Notes: a model not told the origin generated them from the letters alone. Shown: positions 29,870-40,400, numbered from the stretch's first letter. The stretch is DNA of 64,000 nt from Arminella tubonensis (GCF_003240585.1 NZ_PCDP01000036.1:186001-250000); one strand, 5' to 3'. A program made the numbers and translations.

Positions 29870-30448
29870 GTGAGCGACGAAATACATTCGGAATTACAAG
29901 CGATCGTCTCCAAGAGCCCCCTGCTTTCTTCGGTCCTTGGCAACTGGGATGAGATTGCCCTGCCTGATTCCTGGCTTGTGGCTGGTGCTATCGCCCAAAC
30001 GGTTTGGAACCACGTTTTTGGTTTCCCGCCCGCTTATGGCATCCAAGACATCGATATTGTTTATTTCGATCCCGATGATCTTTCCGAGGACTCGGAAGCC
30101 GAACACTCGGCTCGCATCCGAGCAGCACTCTCTGGATTGCCAGTCTGGATAGATGTGAAAAACCAGGCCAGAGTACACTCTTGGTACGAGGCTAAGTTCG
30201 GGTATCCAATTAATCCGTATACCTCGACAGCCGAGGCCATAACCACTTTTCCGACAACTGCGGCAGCCGTGGGGCTACGCCCTGGCCACGCGAACCTGGA
30301 GCTGTGCACTCCATATGGACTTTCCGACTTGCTTGGTGCTGTCGTCCGCCCAAACAAAAAGCAGATCACACGCGAAATATACGAAAAGAAGATCGATCGC
30401 TGGATCAAATTGTGGCCCGAGCTCACGATCGTCGGCTGGGATCAATAA
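29870..30448 (+). CDS. Nucleotidyltransferase-like family protein
   Basis: A 192-residue protein resembling the bacterial nucleotidyltransferase family (COG3575): WLVAGAIAQTVWN followed by the acidic IQDIDIVYFDPDD, similar to the metal-binding strand of these proteins, and a C-terminal YEKKIDRWIKLWPEL. Start is GTG with AAAGGA about 9 bases upstream. The molecular role of this family is not established. It stands alone after the IS element; no partner gene of a toxin-antitoxin type is adjacent. Confidence 0.75.
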   Translation: MSDEIHSELQAIVSKSPLLSSVLGNWDEIALPDSWLVAGAIAQTVWNHVFGFPPAYGIQDIDIVYFDPDDLSEDSEAEHSARIRAALSGLPVWIDVKNQARVHSWYEAKFGYPINPYTSTAEAITTFPTTAAAVGLRPGHANLELCTPYGLSDLLGAVVRPNKKQITREIYEKKIDRWIKLWPELTIVGWDQ

Positions 30449-30974
30449 TTGCGGCAAGCAGAGTTTTTGGACGGTCTGCAACAGTTAAGCGGCGGCAAGG
30501 GCTGCCGAGCTTTGTCCGAAAGCCTCAATAACCGCTTGAATTAGCCTAATTTCTACTATGCGTGGCTGTAAATTAAGCAGCACGCCCCGGCTTGATGGGT
30601 TGCTTACGGGCAGGGAGCGAAAAATGGGAGAATGTCACGCCTTGCAAAAGACGTTTAGTGTCCAATTCACGCCGTTTTCCATGGCTTGGAGTGAATCTCA
30701 AAAAAAATCGAAAAAAAGTGAAATTCATTCTAATTTAAGGCTTCAATAACACTCCGGTAAGGATGTCAGTCTATTTCTTGTGAGGTGGCGGGGGACAACC
30801 GCTGCTTCTCCGGATCAGGTTTTGCGTCCCGGAGAAAGCGAGCCTTGCAGCGTAAGTGCAAGTCGTCTGCGTTTTCTGGCAAACCGCGCGTAGCTTTCCG
30901 GCTCGCGCGGTTTTCGCATTTATGACCGGGGGCTCCCGGCCTCGGGAAACCGGCGAGGCGGGATTGACTGGAGA
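30449..30974. other. Long intergenic interval with two hairpins
   Basis: No protein gene supported. The interval holds A-rich tracts near 30700-30722 and two consecutive hairpins: CTTCTCCGG (30805-30813) with CCGGAGAAAG (30829-30838), and the terminator-like stem at 30881-30914. A promoter, structured body and terminator could make a small RNA on the plus strand, but no known rhizobial sRNA is recognised. No cobalamin riboswitch signature is present ahead of cobQ. Confidence 0.4.
30881..30914 (+). terminator. Rho-independent-like terminator
   Basis: AAACCGCGCG (30881-30890) pairs with CGCGCGGTTT (30904-30913) around a 13-base loop, followed by a short T-run (TTTTC). The orientation fits termination of a plus-strand transcript. 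Because the stem starts with A residues it could also act for the small minus-strand gene at 30975. Confidence 0.6.
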
Positions 30975-31118
30975 TCAGCCGGCGTTATTGGTGCGGATGA
31001 GACCCACGGTGCCGACGCGGACATCGAGCTGCTGGGTGCGCGTTTCCGGTTTTGTCGCGGGGACCTTGGAATCCCAGGCGATCTGGATGGAATTCTTGTT
31101 GTTGAAGATGAACAGCAT
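30975..31118 (-). CDS. Small hypothetical protein, 47 residues
   Basis: ATG 31116-31118 is preceded by GAGGA with about six bases of spacing, and the short product (MLFIFNNKNSIQIAWDSK, then charged and polar residues) is followed by a hairpin. The frame is open 27 codons further upstream, but the ribosome site favours this start. No domain, signal or membrane segment is seen. Function unknown; it may be a spurious ORF. Confidence 0.4.
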   Translation of the reverse strand: MLFIFNNKNSIQIAWDSKVPATKPETRTQQLDVRVGTVGLIRTNNAG

Positions 31119-31352
31119 CGGGGTATCCTCGGGCCGCGTCAGCCGATTGTTGGACGCGTATTTGAGCGCGGAGATAATCCTGTTTCCGACATGGGGCAAC
31201 GGATGAAATCGTCATCCGATGTCGCAAATAGAGCGCAAGAACCGATGATGTATTTTTGCTGCAAGGGCCGCGCCGCGGCCGAGGTGGAAAGAGGCTGAAA
31301 TGGGGCAAAATGGAGCATTTCCAGTGGCATTCTGGCCAATGGTTCTTCGTCG

Positions 31353-32816
31353 ATGACGAAGGCGATCATGCTGCAGGGAACCGGGTCTGATGTCGGAAAA
31401 ACGGTATTGGTGGCGGGGCTTTGCCGACTTGCCGCAAACAGGGGACTGAAGGTCCGCCCCTTCAAGCCGCAGAACATGTCGAACAATGCCGCCGTGGCCG
31501 AGGACGGCGGCGAAATCGGGCGGGCCCAATGGCTGCAGTCGCTGGCCGCGCGCGCGCCGTCCTCCGTGCATATGAACCCGGTGTTGCTCAAGCCGCAGTC
31601 GGAAAACGGCAGCCAGATCATTGTGCAGGGAAAGGTCTGGGGCCAGGCGAAGGCGCGCGACTACCAGGGGCTCAAGCCGCAGCTGCTTGGCGCGGTGCTC
31701 GAGAGCTTTGCGACAGTGTCCGATGGCGCCGATCTGGTCATCGTGGAGGGTGCTGGATCGCCTGCTGAAATCAACCTCCGGCCCGGCGACATCGCCAATA
31801 TGGGCTTTGCCACGCGCGCCAACGTGCCGGTGGTGCTCGTCGGCGATATCGATCGCGGGGGGGTGATCGCCTCGCTTGTCGGCACACATGCCATCTTGCC
31901 GGAGGAAGACCGGCGGATGATCCAGGGCTACATCATCAACAAGTTTCGCGGTGACGTGTCGCTTTTCGACGACGGCATCAAATCGGTGGGAACGTTCACG
32001 GGCTGGCCCTGTTTCGGCGTCGTGCCATGGCTCAAAGCTGCAGGTCGGCTGCCGGCCGAGGACAGCGTCGTGCTGGAGCGGCTTGCAAAGGGCACCGTGG
32101 GCGCGCTGAAGATCGCCGTGCCGGTCTTGTCCCGTATCGCCAATTTCGACGATCTTGACCCTTTGCGGGCAGAGCCGGATGTCGATCTGGTGTTCGTGCG
32201 CGCCGGGGAGGCGCTACCGGTGGACGCGTCGCTGGTTGTTATCCCAGGCTCCAAATCGACCATAGGCGACCTTCAGGATTTTCGAGCTCAGGGATGGGAC
32301 CGCGATTTGGCCGCGCATGTCCGACGCGGGGGCAGGGTCATCGGCGTCTGCGGTGGTTACCAGATGCTCGGGCGGCTTGTGCGCGACCCACTTGGCATCG
32401 AAGGCGCGATGACTGAAATTCCCGGCCTCGGCCTTCTCGAGGTCGAGACCGAGATGGCACCCGAAAAGACGGTGCGCAACAGCAGCGCCTGGTCGACCGA
32501 GCACGATGTTGCGCTGTCAGGTTATGAAATCCATCTGGGCATTACCCACGGCCCCGATTGCGAACGGCCGTCGTCGGTGATCGATGGTCGAGCCGATGGC
32601 GCCATCTCTGTTGACGGACATGTCATGGGCACCTACCTGCACGGCTTGTTCGGGAGCGACGCCTATCGCGCCGCGTTGCTGCGGAGCTTCGGCTTGACCG
32701 GGGAGCGAATGAATTATCGGCAGAGCGTGGATCGCGCGCTTGACGACGTCGCCGGCGAATTGGAGGCGTCGCTCGACCAGCGCTGGCTCGACGACTTGCT
32801 CGGTTTGCGGACCTAG
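31353..32816 (+). CDS. cobQ: Cobyric acid synthase
   Basis: A 487-residue amidotransferase that uses glutamine and ATP to amidate the b, d, e and g carboxylates of adenosylcobyrinic acid a,c-diamide. The N-terminal P-loop-like synthetase domain reads MLQGTGSDVGKTVLVAGLCR. The GATase domain has the nucleophile in GVCGGYQMLG and the His of GTYLHGLF. Length is normal. It stands alone on the plus strand, separated from the other cob genes by a cupin and a ClC channel gene on the opposite strand. Confidence 0.95.
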   Translation: MTKAIMLQGTGSDVGKTVLVAGLCRLAANRGLKVRPFKPQNMSNNAAVAEDGGEIGRAQWLQSLAARAPSSVHMNPVLLKPQSENGSQIIVQGKVWGQAKARDYQGLKPQLLGAVLESFATVSDGADLVIVEGAGSPAEINLRPGDIANMGFATRANVPVVLVGDIDRGGVIASLVGTHAILPEEDRRMIQGYIINKFRGDVSLFDDGIKSVGTFTGWPCFGVVPWLKAAGRLPAEDSVVLERLAKGTVGALKIAVPVLSRIANFDDLDPLRAEPDVDLVFVRAGEALPVDASLVVIPGSKSTIGDLQDFRAQGWDRDLAAHVRRGGRVIGVCGGYQMLGRLVRDPLGIEGAMTEIPGLGLLEVETEMAPEKTVRNSSAWSTEHDVALSGYEIHLGITHGPDCERPSSVIDGRADGAISVDGHVMGTYLHGLFGSDAYRAALLRSFGLTGERMNYRQSVDRALDDVAGELEASLDQRWLDDLLGLRT

Positions 32817-32862
32817 GCCTGCCGATCGACAATTGGGCAGCCATTGTTGTCTGGCTCTTCGT

Positions 32863-33249
32863 TCAGGGGCGGCTATCCAGCAAGATGACCACGGCTTCGA
32901 ATGGGACTGAGGTTGCCACCTCGCTCCAATGACCTTTGCCGCTGACGTCTTCCATCTGCCACATCGATCCAGCCTCGACGAGGCGAACTTCGCCATCGCT
33001 TGCCGTGACTTTCAACGCACCCGACAAGCAGAACAGGATTTGACGATGAGGCGACTGGTGCATCTCGCCGGCCCAGCCAACCGGTATATGGATGGCGACA
33101 TAGCCCTTGGCCGGCATCGTCGGAGAGACAAGGAACGGCTGAGCGGGAGGCGCGAATGCGATCTCGTGCAAGGGCAAGTCGAACTCGCGGAAATCGCTTT
33201 CCCCCGTTGCATCCTCTGTCAGATGCAGCACCTTGAATGCGTTACCCAT
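32863..33249 (-). CDS. Small cupin-domain protein
   Basis: A 128-residue single cupin barrel. The metal-site pattern is only partly present: the first motif shows EMHQSPHRQILFCLSG and the second GSMWQMEDVSGKGHWS. Such proteins bind a metal or a small ligand, and no substrate can be inferred. It is convergent with cobQ and follows the ClC gene start region on the same strand. Confidence 0.75.
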   Translation of the reverse strand: MGNAFKVLHLTEDATGESDFREFDLPLHEIAFAPPAQPFLVSPTMPAKGYVAIHIPVGWAGEMHQSPHRQILFCLSGALKVTASDGEVRLVEAGSMWQMEDVSGKGHWSEVATSVPFEAVVILLDSRP

Positions 33250-33308
33250 CGACGCACCTCCATGGCTTCAAACTCTAGCACAAAGCTGATCTCGATTCCA
33301 TGAACTGA

Positions 33309-35099
33309 CTAGATCTCACCTGAGACTTCGCGTCGCCTGCGGTCGAGTTCTTCCGAATAGCGGCGCAGCGTATAGCTCTCCGAGAGCTGGCCGACGACCT
33401 TGCGTTCGATCAGATTGTTGACCACAGCCAGCGCTTCGCTTTCGGTCTTGTCGAAGATCGCTGCCGCCTGTTTGGCATTCATCTGCGGCTGCAGGAAGTC
33501 GTTTTTGTAGCGGATGAAATCGCCGAGGCTGCGGCTTTCTTCGTCCTGCTCGACGGGGCTTGCATAGATGTCGGGGACGAGCACCATGCCTGCATATTTC
33601 TCGGAATCGTCGAGCAGGATCACCCGCTGGGTCGAGCCGATCGGAAAGTCATGGCGGAAGTCCCCGACTGTCATGTTGACGTTGGCAGTGCGGACGTCGG
33701 GACGCATCATCCGGTTGACCGTAAGGTTGCGGATCCAGCCGACATCATGGGCGCTGCGTATGCTCTCGCCGCGCAGGTGGAAACGCCATGTTGCGAACGA
33801 GTAGCCGAACGTGGTGCGGACCACCATCGACGAGGTGATGACGGCGGCAAGGACGAGGACGGTGATCGGGAAGTCGCCGGTAATCTCAAGTGCCAGGAAC
33901 GTCATCGTCAAGGGGCCGCCGATGACGGCGACGGCCAGCGAACTCATGCCGACGACGGCGTAGATGACCGGCGTCAAGGTCGCATGGTCGAAATAGGGGG
34001 CGGAATAGGCGAAGATCTTGCCGATGAGCGCACCCATGAACAACGAGGCGAAGAAGAGGCCGCCGCGGAAGCCCGAGCCGATCGAAACTGCCGATGCCAG
34101 CGATTTCAGTAAAAGGATGCCCAGCAGCGCCGGGATCGCCAGGTCGCGGGCTAGGTTTAGATGCAGCGCGCCATGCCCGGCGGAAAGCACTTGCGGCGAG
34201 ACGATTGCCAGCAATCCGACGACGATGCCGCCGAGGGCCGGGCGGAACGGCAGCGCAATCGCGCTTTTGCGAGCCAGTTCCTCGACGAAGGAGACGCCCT
34301 GCATGAGCAGGATGCCCAATCCGGCGCAGAGCGCGCCAAGCAACAGGGCCGGGATATAATCGGCCGGGACGACGCTGCCGAACTCGCCGACATCGATCAT
34401 GACATTGCCGCTGGCGAGCAGCCTTGCGACGATGGTCGATACCAGCGCGGAGACGACGACCGGAGTCAGCGTGACGATGGTGTAGGTGCCGATGATCAGC
34501 TCGAAAGCGTAGAAAGCGCCGGTCAGGGGCGCGTTGAAGGCGGCGGCGATGGCGCCGGCGGCGCCGCAGCCGACCAGTGTTCGAAGGTCCGAGCGGCGCA
34601 GCTGGAGCTTGTAGCCGAGCTTCGAGGCTATGCCGGCGGCAATCTGGGTATAACCGGCCTCGAGGCCGACCGAAGCGCCGAAGCCGTTGGAGATCAGGTT
34701 CTGCGCGGCGACCAGGATGCTGTCGGTCAGCGACATCCGGCCGCCATGCAGCGCGTTGGCCTCGATCGGGTCGACCATCGGCTTCTTGCGGGTCTTGGCG
34801 AGGATGAACATCATCAGCCCGAGCAGGATGCCTCCGGCGACAGGAGCTCCGAGCAACAGCAACTTGTTTTCGATATTGGAGGAACTCAGCCGATCGGCGT
34901 CGTCTATGCCGAAGATCAGGCTGTGCATCTCCTGCGATATCAGGCTCATTGCCGTCACCGCACATCCGGATGAGACGCCGACGGCGATGCCGGCAAACAG
35001 CAGACCGAGCTCGCTGCGTCGGAGCGCTGCTCTCAGCCGACCAAAATCGAATAGCAGACGGAAGGCGCCGAAACGACGCGCGTGGAATCTTTGAAGCAT
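33309..35099 (-). CDS. ClC-family chloride channel/transporter with C-terminal CBS-like region
   Basis: About 596 residues. The ClC pore domain (about 30-440) has many TM segments, the gating-glutamate block GASVGLEAGYTQ and GSGFRGGLFFASLFMG. A soluble C-terminal region (about 465-590, MMRPDVRTANVNMTVGDF) looks like a CBS pair. It should move chloride or another anion across the inner membrane, possibly as an exchanger. I prefer ATG 35097-35099; an in-frame TTG at 35141 has AAGG directly against it, leaving no proper spacing. Confidence 0.88.
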   Translation of the reverse strand: MLQRFHARRFGAFRLLFDFGRLRAALRRSELGLLFAGIAVGVSSGCAVTAMSLISQEMHSLIFGIDDADRLSSSNIENKLLLLGAPVAGGILLGLMMFILAKTRKKPMVDPIEANALHGGRMSLTDSILVAAQNLISNGFGASVGLEAGYTQIAAGIASKLGYKLQLRRSDLRTLVGCGAAGAIAAAFNAPLTGAFYAFELIIGTYTIVTLTPVVVSALVSTIVARLLASGNVMIDVGEFGSVVPADYIPALLLGALCAGLGILLMQGVSFVEELARKSAIALPFRPALGGIVVGLLAIVSPQVLSAGHGALHLNLARDLAIPALLGILLLKSLASAVSIGSGFRGGLFFASLFMGALIGKIFAYSAPYFDHATLTPVIYAVVGMSSLAVAVIGGPLTMTFLALEITGDFPITVLVLAAVITSSMVVRTTFGYSFATWRFHLRGESIRSAHDVGWIRNLTVNRMMRPDVRTANVNMTVGDFRHDFPIGSTQRVILLDDSEKYAGMVLVPDIYASPVEQDEESRSLGDFIRYKNDFLQPQMNAKQAAAIFDKTESEALAVVNNLIERKVVGQLSESYTLRRYSEELDRRRREVSGEI

Positions 35100-35311
35100 G
35101 GAAATACGACTTGAATATTGAAGCGAGGCGGCTGCTTGCAACCTTATAGACCTCTTAGGTCAAAGAATTGCGGCAAAAGACCGGCATTGCTGAGCTTTTT
35201 CAGGCCCCTTCAGGAGTGACTTTCGACTGCAGGAGCGTCGGGGTGCGCCTGATGCTCGAACTCCGGGACATTGACTTCAAACTGGCGTTTGCCTAACCAT
35301 GAGGCAATAGC

Positions 35312-35680
35312 GAATGGTTCCCAGGCGGCGGCGTGCCGCAGGGGATGAAAAGGGAATGTGAAGGGGCGGACCCATATCGGGCGCTTTCATCACAGCCGAC
35401 CCCGCGACTGTAGAGCGGTCAGGGTCTTCCATTCGGTTTTGAGGGCTATTTGGCCGGCAGTCCGCAATGGTGCGGGCGGGCGAGATTACCTTCAAGATCG
35501 GAAAAGCCACTGGCATGGCATCGTGATCTACCAAGGCTGGACGCCTCCTCATCTACGAATCGTCCGCCTTTTCACGATGACCGCCGGGAAGGCGAGGGAG
35601 ATCCGCAGGCCCGCGACCAGTGGATACCGGCTTCCGGTCCACTGATCGCGGCGCCGCAACCGCGAGCCAGGAGACCTGCC
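35312..35680 (+). ncRNA. Cobalamin riboswitch
   Basis: All consensus blocks appear in order: GGTTCCC at about 35316, GATGAAAAGGGAA at about 35345, CCCCGCGACTGTA near 35400, the B12 box core GCCACTGG at 35506-35513, GGGAAGG at 35585, and the terminal GCCAGGAGACCTGCC at 35666-35680. At about 370 nucleotides it is longer than the usual 200 or so, with extra sequence around the B12 box and after GGGAAGG. It lies upstream of cobP-cobW-cobN-cobO and should lower their expression when adenosylcobalamin is high. Confidence 0.9.
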
Positions 35681-35744
35681 AATCGTGCCGGGCGAGGAGC
35701 CCATCCAAGGGGACGCATGTCCCGCTGCCAGCACGGAGGTTGTC

Positions 35745-35837
35745 ATGGCTGAAGCACTGATTTTGCACGCACCTGTTACGCGTGTTCCATTGATCCGGAC
35801 GGCCGTATCGAGCCGCAATGCGCGACGCGGCGCGTGA
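35745..35837 (+). CDS. Short ORF between the riboswitch and cobP (30 residues)
   Basis: ATG 35745 has a strong SD, GGAGGT, four bases upstream. The 30-codon frame ([20 protein letters not shown], then a basic tail) ends 16 bases before the cobP start. It may be a leader peptide or a translational platform through which the riboswitch controls cobP. It has no recognisable domain and could be noncoding. Confidence 0.4.
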   Translation: MAEALILHAPVTRVPLIRTAVSSRNARRGA

Positions 35838-35853
35838 GGATCGGAACCCGCTG

Positions 35854-36378
35854 ATGTCCTTCGTTTCCCCCGGAACCATCCTCGTGCTCGGCGGCGCGCG
35901 CTCGGGCAAATCCCGCTTTGCGGAGAAGCTCGTCGCGGATTGCGGTCTTGAGCGGCACTACGTCGCGACCGGACGCGCCTGGGACGAGGAGATGCGCGAC
36001 CGTATTGCGCAGCATCGGGCGGATCGCGGCGACCTGTGGACGACGCATGAGGAGCCGCTTGACCTCGTCGACTGCCTTTCATCCATCGACAGCGAAGGCC
36101 GGGCTATCCTCGTCGATTGCCTCACCCTCTGGGTAACCAATCTGATGATGGAGGAGCTAGATATGGCGGCGGAATTTGCCGCCCTGGCTGAATTTTTGGC
36201 CGGAGCGAAGGCGCGGATCGTGCTGGTCTCCAACGAGGTCGGCCTTGGTATCGTGCCGGAAAACCGGATGGCGCGCGATTTTCGCGACCACGCCGGCAGG
36301 CTCCACCAAATGATCGCGGCAACTGCCGCTGAAGTTTATTTCGTAGCGGCCGGACTGCCGCTGAAGATGAAGGGTTGA
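35854..36378 (+). CDS. cobP: Adenosylcobinamide kinase / adenosylcobinamide-phosphate guanylyltransferase
   Basis: A 174-residue bifunctional enzyme of the nucleotide-loop assembly stage (CobU in the Salmonella naming). It has the P-loop LGGARSGKS, the [20 protein letters not shown] segment whose His is guanylylated, [13 protein letters not shown] and [26 protein letters not shown] 35854 matches the usual length; an in-frame ATG at 35818 would add 12 residues. First full-length gene after the riboswitch. Confidence 0.92.
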   Translation: MSFVSPGTILVLGGARSGKSRFAEKLVADCGLERHYVATGRAWDEEMRDRIAQHRADRGDLWTTHEEPLDLVDCLSSIDSEGRAILVDCLTLWVTNLMMEELDMAAEFAALAEFLAGAKARIVLVSNEVGLGIVPENRMARDFRDHAGRLHQMIAATAAEVYFVAAGLPLKMKG

Positions 36379-36383
36379 CTCGT

Positions 36384-37433
36384 ATGAACCAGCAGAAAAT
36401 CCCCGCCACCGTCATCACCGGCTTCCTTGGAGCCGGCAAGACGACGATGATCCGCAACCTGTTGCAGAACGCCGGGGGCAAGAAGATCGCGCTGATCATC
36501 AACGAGTTCGGCGACCTCGGTGTTGACGGCGACGTGCTGAAGGGCTGCGGCGCGGAAAATTGCACGGAGGACGACATCATCGAGCTCACCAACGGCTGCA
36601 TCTGCTGCACCGTCGCGGATGATTTCATCCCGACGATGACGAAGCTCCTGGAGCGCGATGTTCGCCCTGATCACATCATCATCGAGACCTCCGGCCTCGC
36701 GTTGCCGCAGCCGCTGGTCGCCGCCTTCAATTGGCCAGACATACGCACCCAGGTGACGGTCGACGGCGTCATTACCGTTGTCGACAGCGCAGCCGTTGCG
36801 GCCGGGCGTTTTGCCGACGACCACGACGCGGTCGATGCCGCTCGCGCCGAGGACGCGTCGCTCGACCACGACAATCCGATCGAGGAGCTTTTCGAGGATC
36901 AGCTGACCTGTGCCGATCTGATCATTCTCAACAAGACCGACCTGCTCGATGCGGCCGGGATCGCCGGCGTCCGCGCCGAGGTTCTGTCGCGTACGCACCG
37001 CAAGCCGACGATGATCGAAGCCCGCAATGGCGAAGTGTCCGCAGCCGTGCTGCTCGGCCTCGGCGTCGGGACGGAAGGCGACATCGGCAACCGTCAGTCA
37101 CACCACGAACTTGAGCATGCTGATGGTACGCCGCACGACCACGACGAATTCGATAGTTTCGTCATCGAACTCGGCGGCATTGCCGATCCGCTGACATTTG
37201 TCGAGCGCCTGAAGACGGTCATCGGCACGCACGATGTCCTGCGTCTCAAGGGTTTCGTCGATGTGCCGGGCAAGCCGATGCGCCTGCAATTGCAAGCGGT
37301 CGGCAGCCGCGTCGATCATTATTTCGACCGGGCCTGGTTGCCGGGAGAGGCGCGCGCCACGCGGCTGGTGGTCATCGGGTTGCATGACATGGACCAAAAT
37401 GTGGTTCGCGAGGCGATCGCAGCTTTGGTATAA
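36384..37433 (+). CDS. cobW: CobW-family GTPase/metallochaperone
   Basis: A 349-residue P-loop GTPase of the COG0523 family, thought to deliver cobalt to CobNST. It has GFLGAGKTT (Walker A), the metal-binding GCICCT, an ETSGLALPQP switch and the base-specificity NKTDLLD. A His-rich stretch (HHELEHADGTPHDHDEFD) near residue 230 may bind metal. ATG 36384 follows the cobP stop by 5 bases; a TTG nine bases upstream overlaps it and is less likely. Confidence 0.93.
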   Translation: MNQQKIPATVITGFLGAGKTTMIRNLLQNAGGKKIALIINEFGDLGVDGDVLKGCGAENCTEDDIIELTNGCICCTVADDFIPTMTKLLERDVRPDHIIIETSGLALPQPLVAAFNWPDIRTQVTVDGVITVVDSAAVAAGRFADDHDAVDAARAEDASLDHDNPIEELFEDQLTCADLIILNKTDLLDAAGIAGVRAEVLSRTHRKPTMIEARNGEVSAAVLLGLGVGTEGDIGNRQSHHELEHADGTPHDHDEFDSFVIELGGIADPLTFVERLKTVIGTHDVLRLKGFVDVPGKPMRLQLQAVGSRVDHYFDRAWLPGEARATRLVVIGLHDMDQNVVREAIAALV

Positions 37434-37442
37434 GACAAAGCC

Positions 37443-40400
37443 ATGCATCTCCTTCTAGCCCAGAAAGGAACGATCGCCGACGGCGAGGAGGCGATCGACC
37501 TTGGTCAATCGCCTGGGGATATCCTGTTCCTGTCGGCTGCCGACACCGAGCTCGCGGCAATAGCTGCTGCGCATGGGCAAGGGGTGCCCTCGCATTCGCT
37601 GAGGCTCGCGAGCCTGATGAGCCTCAAGCATCCGATGTCGGTCGATACCTATGTCGAGCGCACGGCACGCCATGCGAAACTGATCATCGTTCGTGCGCTC
37701 GGCGGGGCCAGCTATTTTCACTATGCGCTGGAGGCGCTGCATGCCGTTGCCGCGCGTCAGGGGGCGCTGATCGCGGTACTGCCGGGTGATTCCAAGGCTG
37801 ATCCGGGTTTGACGCCATTCTCGAACGTTGCGCTCGACGACCTGAACGCGCTCTGGGCGTATCTGATCGAGGGCGGGGACGCGAATTCTCGACTGTTCCT
37901 GGCCTATGCCGGTGCGATGCTCTCCGGAGCCGAGAAGCCCCAATTGGCCTCGCCGTTGATGAAGGCGGGGATTTGGTGGCCGGGGTTGGGTGTTGTTGGG
38001 GTTGAGGAGTGGCGGCGGGTGAGTTCTCCATCTGCCGCTTCACCCCCCTCTGTCGGCCCGGCCGACATCTCCCCCACAAGGGGGGAGATTAATGTGACGC
38101 AACCCTCGGCTCCGGCAATCTCCCCCCTTGTGGGGGAGATGCCCGATAGGGCAGAGGGGGGTGCGTCTCCAAGCGCTCCGACAGTCGCCATCAGCTTCTA
38201 CCGCGCCCTCGTGCAAAGCGGTGAAACCAGGCCGGTCGAGGCAATGATAGAGGCTTTGATCGGGCAGGGGATGCGGCCGCTGCCGGTCTTCGCCTACAGC
38301 CTCAAGGATACTGTCTCCAAGGGCATCCTCGAAAGCGTCTTTGCCGAGCTGATGCCGGATGTCGTTATCAACACGACAGGTTTTGCCGTGTCCGCTCCCG
38401 GCGCCGATCGGCAGCCGACGGTGCTGGAATCCAGCGATGCCGTCGTCATTCAGGCGATCTTCTCGGCGTCCTCCAGGGAGGCCTGGGCCGCATCCGCGCA
38501 AGGGCTTTCCGCCCGCGATCTCGGCATGAACGTGGCGCTACCCGAAGTCGATGGGCGGGTGCTTTCGCGCGCTGTATCGTTCAAGGCAGCGGCCCGCTAT
38601 GACGAGCGGGTCGAGGCCAATATCGTCGGCAGCGAGCCAGAGGAAGAGCGCATGCGCTATACAGCGCGGCTGGCGGCGAACTGGGCGCGGCTGCGGCGGA
38701 CCAGGCCCGCAGATCGCCGCGTCGCGCTGATCATGGCGAACTATCCGAACCGTGACGGGCGCCTCGGCAACGGCGTGGGGCTCGATACGCCGGCCGGGAC
38801 GATAGAGGTGCTGCGGGCGATGGCGGATGCGAGCTATCCGGTCTCTGGAATTCCTGCCGACGGCGATGCGCTGATCCGGCATCTGATGGAGGGGCCGACC
38901 AATTCCGGCCACGACGGAAAGGTCATTCGCGAAACGTTTTCCTTGAGTCGTTACATCGAGTTCTTCGCATCGCTTCCCAATCAGATTCAGGACGAGGTGA
39001 CGACGCGTTGGGGGGCGCCCGAGACCGACCCCTATTTCGTCGACGGTGCCTTCGCCTTGTCGCTGAGCCGCTTCGGCGAGCTTCTGGTCGGCATCCAGCC
39101 GGCGCGCGGATATAATATCGACCCGAAGGAAAGCTATCATTCGCCGGATCTCGTCCCGCCGCACGGCTATCTCGCGTTTTACGCCTTCCTGCGGGCCGAG
39201 TTCGGCGCGCATGCGGTCATACACATGGGCAAGCACGGCAATCTCGAATGGCTGCCCGGCAAGGCGCTGGCGCTTTCGGAGACATGTTATCCCGAGGCCA
39301 TCCTCGGGCCGATGCCGCACCTCTATCCGTTCATCGTCAATGATCCCGGCGAAGGAACCCAAGCCAAGCGTCGCACCAGCGCCGTCATCATCGACCATCT
39401 GACGCCTCCTCTGACGCGCGCAGAGAGCTACGGGCCGTTGAAGGACCTGGAGGCGCTGGTTGACGAATATTACGAAGCCTCGGGCGTCGATCCGCGCCGC
39501 ATCAAGCTCTTGCGAAAGCAGATATTGGACCTCGTGCAGGATATCGGGCTCGATCAGGACGCCGGCATCGCCAAGGGGGAGAGCGAAGACAGCGCGCTGC
39601 AGAAGCTCGACGCCTATCTCTGCGACCTCAAGGAAATGCAGATACGGGACGGGCTGCACGTCTTCGGGGTTTCGCCGGAGGGGCGGTTGCTGACGGATTT
39701 GACCGTCGCTCTGGCGCGCGTGCCGCGGGGGTTGGGCGAGGGCGGCGATCAGAGTTTGCAGCGGGCGATTGCTTTGGATGCTGGGCTGAGTAATTCGGAG
39801 GGTGCGGCACCCCCCTCTGTCGGCCGGGCCGACATCTCCCCCACAAGGGGGGAGACCAATGTGAGGCGAGAGCTTGCTCCAGCAATCTCCCCCATTGTGG
39901 GGGAGATGTCCGACGGGACAGAGGGGGGTGAACTCCCCTCCGCAAAGAAGTTCGATCCATTAGATTGCGACATGGCCGCCGCGTGGACCGGCTCTCGGCC
40001 GACAATTCTGGCCGACATATCGGATGAGCCTTGGCGTATTCATGGGGATACCGTGGAACGCATCGAGTTGTTGGCTGCGGCATTCGTCCAGGGTGACCTC
40101 GCCTGCCCGGGTGCCTGGCCACGAACCATGGATGTCCTCGACGAGATCGAGAGTCGGCTCAAGCCGTCAATCCTCGAGTGCGGCGAAGCCGAAATCGCGG
40201 GCCTTCTGCGCGGTCTTGATGGGCGCTTTGTGCCTCCCGGTCCGTCCGGGGCGCCGACGCGCGGGCGGCCCGACGTGTTGCCGACGGGGCGGAATTTCTA
40301 TTCCGTCGATAGTCGCGCGGTGCCGACGCCTGCCGCTTACGAACTTGGCAAGAAGTCGGCCGAGCTGCTTGTTCGGCGCTATGTGCAGGACCACGGCGAG

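Noticed and set aside
30449..31352. A cobalamin riboswitch in front of cobQ
   Set aside because: No GCCACTG box, GGGAAGG or GCCAGGAGACCTGCC block is present.
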